A stretch of DNA of 64,000 nt from Endocalyx cinctus (lineage: Eukaryota; Ascomycota; Sordariomycetes; Amphisphaeriales; Apiosporaceae). The notes below the pieces were generated by a model, which was not told the origin of the DNA, did no database searches, and worked only from the letters and a program-made list of their open reading frames with translations. This document shows, one piece after another, positions 34,230 to 45,021 of the stretch; the stretch's first letter is position 1; every line of letters begins with the position of its first letter. The stretch is from contig BCKC01000008.1 in assembly GCA_001600455.1 (NCBI GenBank), forward strand, positions 310,001 to 374,000, read 5' to 3'. Made by a program: the position numbers and the translations under genes.

Positions 34230-36314
34230 TGTTTATATTTACATACAATACGAGTCAGGAAGTAATATTGGTATGGATGGGAATGTAAGGTAAGTTGAAT
34301 TTTTCCTATTCGAAATTATGACGTACGTTATTTTACGAGGGGTTAATTGTTTAACTGATTGTTTAACGGGTTGGTGGGGTTAAGAGCAGAAAAAAAAGCG
34401 GCGCTTCCCGCAGATCAATCCCATCCACTTTTCTCTCTCAACCCCCCAGCCCTTGTTTTCTCCAGATTTTAGGGCTTTTATGGGGAAAGGGGAGAGAAGA
34501 CGAAATGCAAAAGGAACCTATCATCATCCAATGGATTCATCGAGATTCATCTTATCGTGAACTCTTAAGATTGGTGGGACTAGGAATCTTTCAACGCCAT
34601 TTTCACTCACATTGTTTAAGTAAAAAACCATTAAGAATCCGACTTAGATGCTTGATTCTGCCATCTATAATAAGTCAAGTTTATTTCGAACGAGATAAAT
34701 ATTATCGATACGCGAATACGAGAAGTTTATTCTCTTTTTACCATGCTTTTTCTACGAATATAACTAGGGACTGATATAATCTAAAAGTCTTATATCTTGT
34801 ATCACCTTATCCTCCCACCATTCACATGGAAGAGGCATATCCGAGACATGCACCGCGGCGTCTTTCGTGTATGGGAATTATCATAAAATGATTTCAATAC
34901 TCATTTTATTATCCTATCATCTCACCATCCTAACAGAATACTATACGAAAAGAAAAGACCCGTCCGCCTTGGTTAGTTGTTACTTGTTAGGCTGACTGCC
35001 TCGGACATAATAGGGAACTTCAAGCGAAGAGACTCGTTTTATTCAAGAATGAAAAAGGCGAGCACGGGTGTCATGTCGGAAAAGAAAAATGCAGCCAACC
35101 GATATATATGGTATGGAAAAAGTGCACTTTCTGCTGTTTTGCCACTTATGGTAAACCGGCACTTCCAAAGCGGCAGTTGGAAGAGCATTATACAGGTTTA
35201 TTATATCGACACAGGAAACAAATCGTTGGTCAATTATTATCTGATCCGAGACGGCCCATACATCTTTTTCTTCTTTTAAAGCTCATGTCGTTCTCGGCTC
35301 AGCGCGGATGTAGCAACAGGTGTTAATTGCTTCAGGTAACACATAGATGTGCCACGGACGCACATGTAAGACCTTTTTATATCTTGCAAGCTCCTACTAC
35401 CAACTCATATATTCGCAAGGCCATCTAGTAACGATACCTTTCAGGTCCAAGGATAAACCCTGGGAGTGAAGCGAATTCTCAAGCCATCGGAAAATTCTAT
35501 GAAGATAGCAGGCTTGGGCACGGATTTCAAGCGAGTAAAGGTCTGAGGTAACTTTACCTTTCAGAGCTCATCACCACCTGCGGTTTTGAACATCAGGATC
35601 GTAAAATAAGAAGAACATCTATCATATTATAACCGTCCTGTAAGTCTTGACGTGAACTTTACCATATTGATTCTAACATAGGAATATATCCACGAAAAAA
35701 GCTTCTTACTCTACACACTTGAAATCCCGTCGCTGAAATTCCGTTATACGTCAAATAAAAAATTCATATAACTGAAAATATTTCTAGTATAAACTCCAAT
35801 ATCTTTTAATTTTCGTTCACACTTTTGTAACGGACATATGGTCCGACACATTGAACCCATCCACCACCCGCATGTATCTCACCAGCCAACTTGCATATGC
35901 AGACAGCCGAAGTGCTCTCCCAACTGGTCTAGAGTGACTCGAATATGAAAAAGAGGAGAAAATAAGGTAAAAAAGCCAGGTTTTCATTCAATTATCCTAT
36001 TACTTGTGAAACAAGATCTACGGTTTCTTTTCACCTTCGCGATGATGTTACCGAGAAAGGTTTGGTTATTATCGAAAGCGCCATTCCAGCTGTCGCTGAT
36101 GTTGCTTCTGCCGCCGCCGCCGTCATCGTTGATCATTAATTACTCGCAGCAAACAACAATAATCACGCCTGCACTCACATATTCCCTAGGTAACCCATGC
36201 TTTCGACACAATAACGTTTTTATTATAGCATGCCACTATACCAGAAAACCGGACTCCGTAATTACGAAAACGAGGCAACACACACCATATAGTAACTTGA
36301 AGCCTTAAGTCCAA
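34230..36314. other. Intergenic, divergent
   Basis: 2.1 kb between two divergent methyltransferase-like genes. Short frames at 34505-34774, 34977-35326 and 36006-36308 are AT-rich and lack coding features. Promoters of both genes must lie here; a leader intron for the LaeA-like gene is possible but not resolved. Confidence 0.4.
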
Positions 36315-38118
36315 ATGAATATCTGTTTGCTTTCAGCCAATGTCGGAAATCATGGTGATTCGATGTCCGATCGGAAATACACGTACTGGAATCAAGTGGC
36401 GAGACATCAAGAAGTAGATGAAATGCTTTCTTTTCTCTCGTCACGGAAATCTCATAATCCGAGCTTGTCGGTAGTAAATCAACAAAGAAACTTTGACGGA
36501 ACTACTCCTATCACTTGTATTAGAACTGGACTGCATCCTTTACAGCTCGGCGATACTTTTCACGACATGGAATACTGGCCACGAAAATATCCAACCGGTG
36601 ATCTTCACGTAAACGCAGCGCAGGAGTTTGGAATCGGATCTATGTATGCGACGAACAAGTTCCTTCCAGCGGAGTCGGATTCTTCTACCACGTTCTCATC
36701 GCCGTCGCCAACTGTGGCCGCTCGGAATGCGGCTACTTCGGATCGCGGATTTCTTATCTACGAAGATATGACAGAAGAACAACAGCGCCTCGAAGATCGA
36801 GATGCCGCCGAACAGATGGAGACAGGATACATCGTGGCTGACTCTAATTCGGATCCAAGCTCCGACCATAGCAATAATCCCAGCAACATGGACTTAGACA
36901 TGGATATGCTAGACACGGGGTCCATGGATGCCGGGTACGAGTCCGACGACGCCGCGACAACAGCTTCAACTTCGATGGCCTCCAGCCTGTGGAACCACGC
37001 ATTTGAGAACGGCAGGCGATACCACCGGTTTCGGGAGGGTCGATACAACTTCCCGAATGACGAGGAAGAGCAGCAGAGAGAGGATATGAAGCACGCTATG
37101 GTGAAGCTGCTGTGCTGTGAGAGATTGCACTTCGCTCCCATAGGGGATAGCCCCCAGCACGTTATGGATGTCGGTACGGGGACAGGGATTTGGGCCATTG
37201 AGAGTATGATCTATCGAATTTCCTCCACTAGAGAAGAGCCCCGATTATTAATTCTATGGCGTACTTACATTTGATTCGTCACTAATGCCTTGCTAATCGT
37301 GAATCGAATGAACTTGTCTAGTGGGCGATACGTATCCGAGCGCCGACGTCATCGGCGTCGACTTAAGCCCCATCCAGCCTGAATGGGTTCCGCCTAACGT
37401 CCGATTCGTCGTCGACGACGTCGAGAGCTCTTGGCTGCACCCAAAAAATCACTTTGACTATATCCATTCAAGACATACCGTAATGGCTATAAAGGATTGG
37501 CATAAGCTGTTGAGAACAGCTCACGAGTGCGTCTCTGGTCCGGTCATGCCTTTCTAGAGTATAGGAAGCTAACTGATATCCCACTGTTGAAGGCACCTTA
37601 AACCAGGTGGCTGGATGGAGCTACAAGAAGTGAACCACTCACCCCTAAGAAACGAAGGATCTTCTTTACCTCCCGACCACCCACTAGCGCAATACTGGAA
37701 GTACATAGACGAAGGTCTCTCGGCTTTAGGGGTTAACATCAACTTCGTCGGCGGGATTCAAACTCCTTCATCGTCATCTTCTTCTTTTTCTAAAGAAAAA
37801 ATAGAAGCAGACACGGCGGCGAAGGTGATGCGCGAATGCGGTTACGTCAACGTCACGGAACGCGTTTTTTACGTACCTATAGGGACCTGGCCTCAGAATA
37901 GGAAACTCAAAAGCGTGGGACTCTACTGGAAGACGATCTTACTGGACGGCATTCAGGCCATCGCTTTGGGCCCCTTGATGAGGGGGCTGGGATGGCAGAG
38001 GGAACATGTGGAATCGTTCCTGGCTATCGTCAGGAGGGCGTATCATGACCCGGCTACGATGCTGTATATGCCTCTTGTGTGCGTCTATGGTCAAAAACCG
38101 ATGCAGGCTGGCTCGTGA
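36315..38118 (+). CDS. LaeA-like SAM-dependent methyltransferase
   Basis: Three exons, 36315-37203, 37322-37526 and 37593-38118 (phases 1 and 2), give 539 residues. The start may instead be the ATG at 36363 (16 codons later). Residues 1-235 are disordered, Ser/Asp-rich, with Met/Asp repeats (about 190-215). The catalytic domain starts at GRRYHRFREGRYNFPNDEEEQ, the hallmark of fungal LaeA-like proteins, followed by motif I VMDVGTGTGIWAIE, VIGVDLSPIQPEWVPPN, FDYIHSR and GGWMELQE. LaeA itself is a nuclear regulator of secondary metabolism; most paralogues have unknown substrates and some are tailoring enzymes. The disordered N-terminus favours a nuclear regulator, but this is inference. Confidence 0.88.
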
Positions 38119-38867
38119 AAATGGAACGGGGGTGAGGGATAGGGATCGAGGGTGGCGATTCTTGGATGGGTTTACTTTTTTTTTATCTCAAAGATAAAGG
38201 ACTCGCACCAGAAGGTAATACATTGGATAAAAAACGCCAAAAAAAAAAAAAAGAAACCCGGTTATCGGACAGCAGGGACCACGCCTTGAGGCAGTCCTAC
38301 TCACGAGGAATTACGAATGGAGAAGGGTTCCGGATATATGTAAAACTTGATAATGGGTACCATCGACGTTGACGACATCTGATGTAATGTAAGAAAAGAA
38401 TAAATATCGACCTATGTTAATTCCGTATATCGCAATTTAGTATCATGTAAAAATCGTATGCTTCAACTGCATGCCATATCGAATTGTATCTCCCAATTAA
38501 ATACGGCGGAATGACCCATATCTCAACCGTATGTCAATTGAAGGGCACTCCTATACCGTATGTAGAAAAACAGACATGAATTCACATGCCAGCATCCGAT
38601 GCCAAAAGCACCTTACTCAGCTGTCCCCACACCATCACTTCACTTATATCCTCTTAATCTTCGAACTATTACTTAAAGTTATACGACAATATCTTAGCTA
38701 TATATAATATGATACCTGTATGCCGTTATTCAACGGTGCCCAAGTGCCAAAGAAAGACGTGGTAGGCATACACAGTACTCTTCAATCGAGAGCGCAAAGC
38801 CAGTGGTGGGTCGGCCGTACCCCTTTTCCCCATATATATCTGAAATGTGGGGACCGCAGACCCCAGA

Positions 38868-38887
38868 ATAGTGACATATGTCACTAT
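38868..38887. repeat. 20-bp perfect palindrome
   Basis: The half-site ATAGTGACAT (38868-38877) is followed directly by its exact reverse complement (38878-38887), with no spacer. It includes CATATG in the centre and a TGACA..TGTCA arrangement. It may be a dimeric regulator site or a cruciform-prone sequence. Confidence 0.9.
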
Positions 38888-39254
38888 GAGACATTTCCCG
38901 CTGCCTCCCAAGACGTCGGAAACATGTCAAGATAACGGCATAGGTACACTACATGACCTTCCAAGCTTGTTAACGACGAGTGGCTGACGCGCCTAGGGAG
39001 CTAGGGGACCGAGTATATAATAAGATGCGGATGAACGATGTAGGAATGAGGTCGCATCTTTTTTTTCCTCTCCCCAAAACATATCATAATTATCAGAGTT
39101 ACGACTAGTAATATAATATCTTTGTGTACATAGTTACCGGATGCAACACTATGTATTTATCCAACTTGCCAACCAATTAGACTATGTCTTTGAAGAAAGA
39201 GAATCCGTATCATATTCAAGAGGCTACCTTTCCAATTGAGGGCTGACTATCCTC

Positions 39255-39274
39255 TTTTTTTTTTTTTTTTTTTT
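39255..39274. repeat. T20 homopolymer tract
   Basis: Twenty consecutive T residues in intergenic sequence; a length-polymorphic microsatellite. Confidence 0.9.
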
Positions 39275-40645
39275 GCCGTAGCTTACGACTACTAGAGTCG
39301 GTTAATCAATTTTACAGAGGTTACACTAATATTTCGTTTATGCGCACGCATCCGGGATTGAAGGAGGATAGTTGCATCCGAGAAACGACGCAATTTCTTA
39401 TTGGCAGCGGGCGACCATAACCTAAGCTTGGAATATCATACGAGAAACTCCTCGGGGACGTCAATGGTTCTGAATATAGAGGCCCTGGATAGATAAGTCC
39501 CGCTACCTCGGATAGATTTACCACGTATCAAAAGCCTACGTACCAGCACAGAGATCTCCATTCTAGGGGTTATCTTTCGAACGTATCACTTGCCGAGATT
39601 CCTCATTGTTGAATAATCAAATTACATATCACTCTAGCCGGGAAGAACCTATAATAGGTGTACGCTTTTTCGGAAATACCGGGTTGTGGCAGCGTATAGT
39701 AAGAGCGTAAAATGATGGAGAAGGTATATGGGAAGCTCACACCTAGCTATTTCTACGTAAAGTGAGCTTAACTCTCAAACCTGCATTTAGAAATATGTTC
39801 AACGGCAGAGTCCTCTCGAATCTATAAAACATCTCCATCTGATCTCCCCTTCTGTCTTTCTGTCGTGAAACAGTTATCCAAGTACGGTATATGGTACAAG
39901 AATACCCAGAGCCAAGTTTCCGGTACCTACCCCTTTATTAGACAAACAGCCTTCTCCACTCGTGCATCCCTGATTTCGTCCCTGAGTGGTCAGCAATATT
40001 GGGTTCATTACTCGAATCGTGCATCGGCTACTACGCAGCACTCCTTCATATCTATAAAAAGGACATGATCACCATCATCATGGGCAAACAGTAAACGGTT
40101 GAGTGATTCATTCTTCTCCCCTTGCTTTAAAATGGGCCGATATCCAATAACAAGAGTTTCATTAGTTCCTTGCGGTCAAACTAACTTTTGCCCTGCAGCC
40201 TTACAACTGTTCCAGCCGGGAATCATCAAATAGAAATTAATAGCTGATTCTTGTATTATGCAGTGGATAGGGAATCATATCTCTCAGCTCCATTGAAACA
40301 TTAGTCAGATCCCATTGGTGTCAAAACAGAGGCGCCCTTGATAACTGCTTAAGGGTAATAGCTTTACATGTGAATCTACACCGCAACCCTGACCAAGATA
40401 AGCGGTGATGATGACGACAGGCAGGCGTTTCAGTCCAGTTCATCTCATTTTGTACTATTCGTGCCACCGCTATTTTTTGTTGTGACTGCTCCACCAGATA
40501 TCACTGGAAGTGTTAGTCACATTGATTACCTTAGAACATTAACATTCCAGAGCGCTCTAATAGGTCAATCTATTATGAATTTATTCACCCATTCTAGCTA
40601 CGTATTGGACTCCCAAAAACTTATATAAACCTAGGTACCAGAAGC

Positions 40646-42489
40646 ATGGATTCTCGTGCAACTTTATTCTCATGGCTTCAGCCTAGCACCACTGATAAAA
40701 GCAACATTTTAAACGGGAAATCACAGTACATTTCTAACACGACAACGACGATGCCTGAGATTAAGAACGATGCAAGTCCGGGTTCAGTAACGACTACTGG
40801 CCCGAATCAAGATTCACACCAAATTAAGGACGACCGCCATACCCCAACCAATATGGGGCAGGCTACGAGTAGTAAAAAACCGACGACCATTTCATCACTG
40901 GCACAGAAAATCAGCGAGGGGACGGCGAAAGTCGAAAAGCACTTCAAAGAAAATGGGCTTCCCACGCCCACATTCGAGGATAGCCCTGCCTATTCTTCTG
41001 GAGAAGACTTCCCGAAACTTCCCGAGGAGATCGAGAAGTGCCGTCGCCAGGTGATACAGGCTACGCAGGAACTTCGAGATCTCATGGTTGGCCCGAGAGA
41101 GACGATCCGATGGATGGCCTGGGACGTAAGTGCATTTCTACCCCGTTTAAGGGACCTATAGTTATGTTACGAGATTGCTAATGAGAAAACATATTTTTCT
41201 ACTATAGTTCATGTCTACTCAATGTTTACAAATTATCGATCATTATGGAATTGGTAAGAAGAGATATTCATGACTTTCTCTATCCTCCCCTTTGTCGGGG
41301 AAAAAAACAGCGAGTTGCTAACCGTTAAAACAGCCCAATTAATCCCCCAAACCGGCACCATCACCCTCGCGGAGCTCTCGGAGAAAAGCCGACTCGACCC
41401 CATCAACCTCGCGCGCGTGCTGCGCTACCTCTCGATGACGCGGCGCGTCTTCCGCGAGCCCTCGCGGGGATCCTTCGCGCACACGGCCTCCTCGCGCACC
41501 CTGGCGACCGACCCCGTCCTGCACGCCTGGGTCGGGCTCAACGCGTCCGACGTCTTCCCCTCGGCGGCGCGCGTCGTCGACGCCCTGCGGGCGGATCCGG
41601 CGGGCACGAGCCTCGTGCGTTCGGGCTTCAACTTCGCCTTCGGCACCGTCGACGTCGAGCCCATGTTCGTCACCTTCGGGCGAGACGTCGGGCGCGCGCG
41701 GCGCATGGGCGCCGCCATGAGCAGCCTCACGGGCGGCGAAGGGTACGAGCCGTCGCACCTCGCCGAAGGGTACGCGCCCGTCCTCTCCCGACTCGATGCC
41801 CGACCGGGCGGGGGGCTCGTCGTGGACGTGGGAGGGAGTCACGGGTTCGTGTCCGTCGCGCTGGCGAAGCGGTTTCGGAACTTGCGCTTCGTCGTCCAGG
41901 ACCTGCCCCAGACGGTCGAGAGCGCGCCGCGCCCCGCCGACGAGGATCGCCAGGTATCCGAGCGCGTGGTCTTCGAGACGCACGATTTCTTCACGCCTCA
42001 GGATACGAAAGAGGGTTCGAAGGCGAAGGACGCGGACGTGTACCTGCTTCGGTGGGTCGTGCATAATTATTCGAATCCGTACGCGGTGCAGATCTTGCAG
42101 AACTTGATCCCCGCTTTGAAGCCCGGCGCGCGCGTCGTGATTAACGAGCATTGCTTGGTGAACGACGGGGAAGAAGGGAAGGAGGAGAAGGACTCGTACG
42201 ATGAGATGCGTGTGAGGGGTATGGACCTCGTTATGATGTCGGTGCTGAACGCTCAGGAGAGGGAGGAAGAGGAGTTTCGGAAGTTATTTAAAATGGCTAG
42301 CGACGGGTTTGCTTTCAAGGTGAGTTAATTCTTTTTCTTCTTCTTCTTCTTCTTTTTTTTGGTTCTCTTTATCGGTAAATTCCACTGTGTTCTAACTACG
42401 GGTGTGCTTATCAGGGAGTTATGCAACCGAAGGGTTCTCGCATGGGCATCATTGAAGCGGTTTGGAAGCCTGATGAGGTCAAGAACTAA
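40646..42489 (+). CDS. O-methyltransferase (Methyltransf_2 type)
   Basis: Four exons, 40646-41125, 41208-41253, 41334-42319 and 42415-42489 (phases 0, 1, 0), give 528 residues. Exon 2 is 46 nt and exon 4 restores the C-terminus after GFAFK. The first 150 residues are Ser/Thr-rich and disordered. A winged-helix dimerisation domain follows (LAELSEKSRLDPINLARVLRYL), then the catalytic domain with motif I VVDVGGSHGFVSVALAKRF (near 342) and LRWVVHNYSN, with His419 in the position of the catalytic base of plant and fungal OMTs. Such enzymes methylate phenolic hydroxyls of aromatic polyketides or phenylpropanoids. Exon 3 is very GC-rich relative to the surroundings. Upstream TATATAA at 40622-40628 supports the start. 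Confidence 0.9.
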
Positions 42490-43324
42490 TCATTATGGGG
42501 AGATTATCCCGAAAACTACTTAAAGGAATGAATCAGGATATGTTCATGAAATTTGGTTCAAGGGGGAAATAGATTGAGTAATAATACCCTAGATGGAGTG
42601 CGTTATTTTAGAATAAGAGAACAGAAACAAGTTGTGAAAACATCAGACTTCAATTAATGTGAACTAAAACTTCTAATCATGTAGATACGTATATACCTGG
42701 AGTACGAAGTCTTAAATCTACAGTGGCTATCGTAAATCATAATAATACTACTATGCCTTCAGCAAAACATGTTTTCACAGTGAAAGAAAATTGGGAAGTT
42801 TTTGTTCTTGTTTTAAATGTATATTTTTCTCACTACCTAGTACTCAAGTATCTACTGGTGAGCTAGCAACCCATTTCCTCCCACATTCTTTGATAGACTG
42901 AACTGCCGCTCACGAGGTACAGAAATGCTCTTTTATATTGCCCAACCAGCTTAGGATTCAGGTAAAGAAGATGTGAAGCCCATATATCCCGTTGGCTCAA
43001 TGTATGGATGTACCCCAGGAAACTGTGAACGGAGGAAAGAAGAAGGGGGAAAAACAGCCAAATATGAGCAAGTGAAAGATCAAAGATTCTTGGTCTAAGC
43101 CTCTTATACTATCATGAGATATTCAAATTTTCCTGTGGTTATGAGCTCTTGTACCAGAAGCGAATAAAACACCATCGGATCCACCCAGCTGCGACCATTT
43201 TGTGACTCCAATTTCTAGACAAGATTTCCCAGATTTGACTTTGATATAAATCTGAAATGGGAAGAAAGCTGAAGGTTGATAGATGATCTGTTTACGTGAT
43301 AACCACCGGCAAAGCCACGGAAAA
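42490..43324. other. Intergenic, convergent
   Basis: 835 nt; AT-rich 3' sequences of two convergent genes. No feature seen. Confidence 0.35.
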
Positions 43325-44743
43325 TCAGATCTTATAAAGTATCCAGTCATTAGTCCCTGGAAATGCAAAGGCGTGCACGAGAGTTCTAGCGATACATCGG
43401 CGATAAAGCTGATCCCAGTTATAGTAGCGTTTCTTTATGTCAAGGATGGAGTCTCGTCTGGTGCTGATATCGTAGTCGACAATTCGGTTGTAAGTTACGA
43501 CCACTTCTTCGTCCTTCTTCGATCTACCGTCCCCCTTGACTACGCCGATGACGATCTTCTCCTTTTTGTATCCCGGAAGCAGGATGTCATTCTGATCGTA
43601 GACCGAGTAACAATCGTCTTGGATAAGCTCTCCAGTCTTTCCGACCTTGGGGAATCTCCGGTCGATGCCTCCCTGGATGGAATGGCAAGTTTGGCAGTAT
43701 CCATCTATCTCCGAAAGACTTGAGCTGGGGCCCGGCGGGCGTACCGACATACTCCAACTGCCACTTGCTCTCATCGGAAGGTAGCATTTGCAGTTGAACC
43801 ATAGATCGAGGTCAATCTCTCGAATTGACGGGAACCATCTGCGTAGGAGTACCCAAGCAGATTGAAATTCTTGATACTTGACGTCGGGGTCGGATAGCGA
43901 CATGTTTCGCTCTTGAATTTTATTGAAAACCACATAAGAATAATCGAACGAACTGGTGCGCTCTCCAAAACCGGGAAGCATAGGACACATCTCGGGGATT
44001 CTGACTCGAACCAATCTCTGTAAGTCATTCTTCGTAAACGCCGTGGACAGTGGGTTGTGGTGTGGAAATACGAGGATGTCGAGGTCGAAGTTGAAAAGGA
44101 CAGACGAATGTCCGTGGTCTAGTTCCAAGGCATATTCCAGACATCGACGGGTCTCGTTGCGAGAATCTTTGGTAACCCACATGGCTACAGGCAGTTTAGA
44201 GGTGGGGACGGTACAAGTGAGTAGGTGGACATTCAAGATATCATTATCATAATTAATACCTTGCTCATTAATACCCCACTGACGGCGAACTTCCTTATGG
44301 CGAGCCAAGCGAAATAGGACTTGCGGTATATAGAGAAGAGGATCAAACCAAGTCGGACCGTGGGGTACACGAACACATCCGGTGATGGCTCGTTTAACAG
44401 TGACCTCCCGATGTTCCCAAGAGTGGCGCCAGATTAAGCGTTGAATTTCTACTGGAAGGCGACAGAATTGAGGGAAGGTGGTCGGAGTGATGCGGACTCG
44501 TGATAGCTGCTGCGTGAGATCGAAAATTGCAGGCTTGCGACAGGCCGGAGTTTGAATGGCCTGGGTTTCATAATCCATCTCCGAGGAGACGATTACAAAT
44601 GAAGAGTCAAGACCATCGGTACCATCATGCGAAGTGCAAAGTCGTTTCATTGAAGAATTATTATCGCCATTATCTTCTGAACAATGACGCTTGGTGGGGG
44701 TGATTGAAAGCGCCATGATATGCGATCGAGGAACAGCAGCCAT
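43325..44743 (-). CDS. 2EXR domain-containing protein
   Basis: An intronless 472-residue protein. Residues 90-109 contain the signature of the fungal 2EXR family (FPQFCRLPVEIQRLIW), which resembles an F-box-like start. The remainder has conserved family elements such as LPVAMWVTKDSRNETRR and a Cys pair in DGYCQTCHSI that might bind a metal. The N-terminal 80 residues are polar and disordered. 2EXR proteins are expanded in ascomycete genomes; their function is unknown, and an adaptor role is speculative. The divergent upstream side is the large gene-poor region. Confidence 0.87.
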   Translation of the reverse strand: MAAVPRSHIMALSITPTKRHCSEDNGDNNSSMKRLCTSHDGTDGLDSSFVIVSSEMDYETQAIQTPACRKPAIFDLTQQLSRVRITPTTFPQFCRLPVEIQRLIWRHSWEHREVTVKRAITGCVRVPHGPTWFDPLLYIPQVLFRLARHKEVRRQWGINEQGINYDNDILNVHLLTCTVPTSKLPVAMWVTKDSRNETRRCLEYALELDHGHSSVLFNFDLDILVFPHHNPLSTAFTKNDLQRLVRVRIPEMCPMLPGFGERTSSFDYSYVVFNKIQERNMSLSDPDVKYQEFQSAWVLLRRWFPSIREIDLDLWFNCKCYLPMRASGSWSMSVRPPGPSSSLSEIDGYCQTCHSIQGGIDRRFPKVGKTGELIQDDCYSVYDQNDILLPGYKKEKIVIGVVKGDGRSKKDEEVVVTYNRIVDYDISTRRDSILDIKKRYYNWDQLYRRCIARTLVHAFAFPGTNDWILYKI

Positions 44744-45000
44744 TTCGATGCGAAGATAGATGAACCGCCGCTACTATGTTCTAAGACTTGTGTGAACAGG
44801 AGATAAAGACAAGAACTTGATGAAAATTGTCGAGAGGATGAATTGAATCAATATGAGGAAGAGAGGAAGAAGAAGTTCAAATGGGACAATTTAATTATGG
44901 TTAACTTTGGATGGTGGTAGGTACTTATTTATCATCTGGGGAGAACAGCATTAGAAGAAAGCAGTTCTGTTTTTGAAGATAATAAATAAGGTAGAGTAGA

Positions 45001-45021
45001 GGGTAGAGGGTAGAGGGTAGA
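45001..45021. repeat. Heptanucleotide repeat GGGTAGA x3
   Basis: Three exact tandem copies, preceded by a partial copy (GTAGA). Not a canonical telomere repeat. Confidence 0.85.

Larger units (their letters stand above)
38119..40645. other. Intergenic between LaeA-like and O-methyltransferase genes
   Basis: 2.5 kb without a supported gene. It contains a 20-bp perfect palindrome (38868-38887) and a T20 tract (39255-39274), both listed below, an A-rich run near 38240-38252, and a TATATAA box at 40622-40628, 17 bases before the next start codon. Confidence 0.45.

Noticed and set aside
34505..35326. Several 70-100-codon frames in the divergent intergenic region
   Set aside because: AT-rich, overlapping in different frames, without start context, splice signals or domain features.
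36006..36308. 100-codon frame upstream of the LaeA-like gene
   Set aside because: Low-complexity and without splice sites linking it to the gene; more likely leader or promoter sequence.
41339..42151. 270-codon open frame on the minus strand
   Set aside because: A shadow of the GC-rich third exon of the O-methyltransferase; Arg/Glu/Ala-biased composition with no domain.
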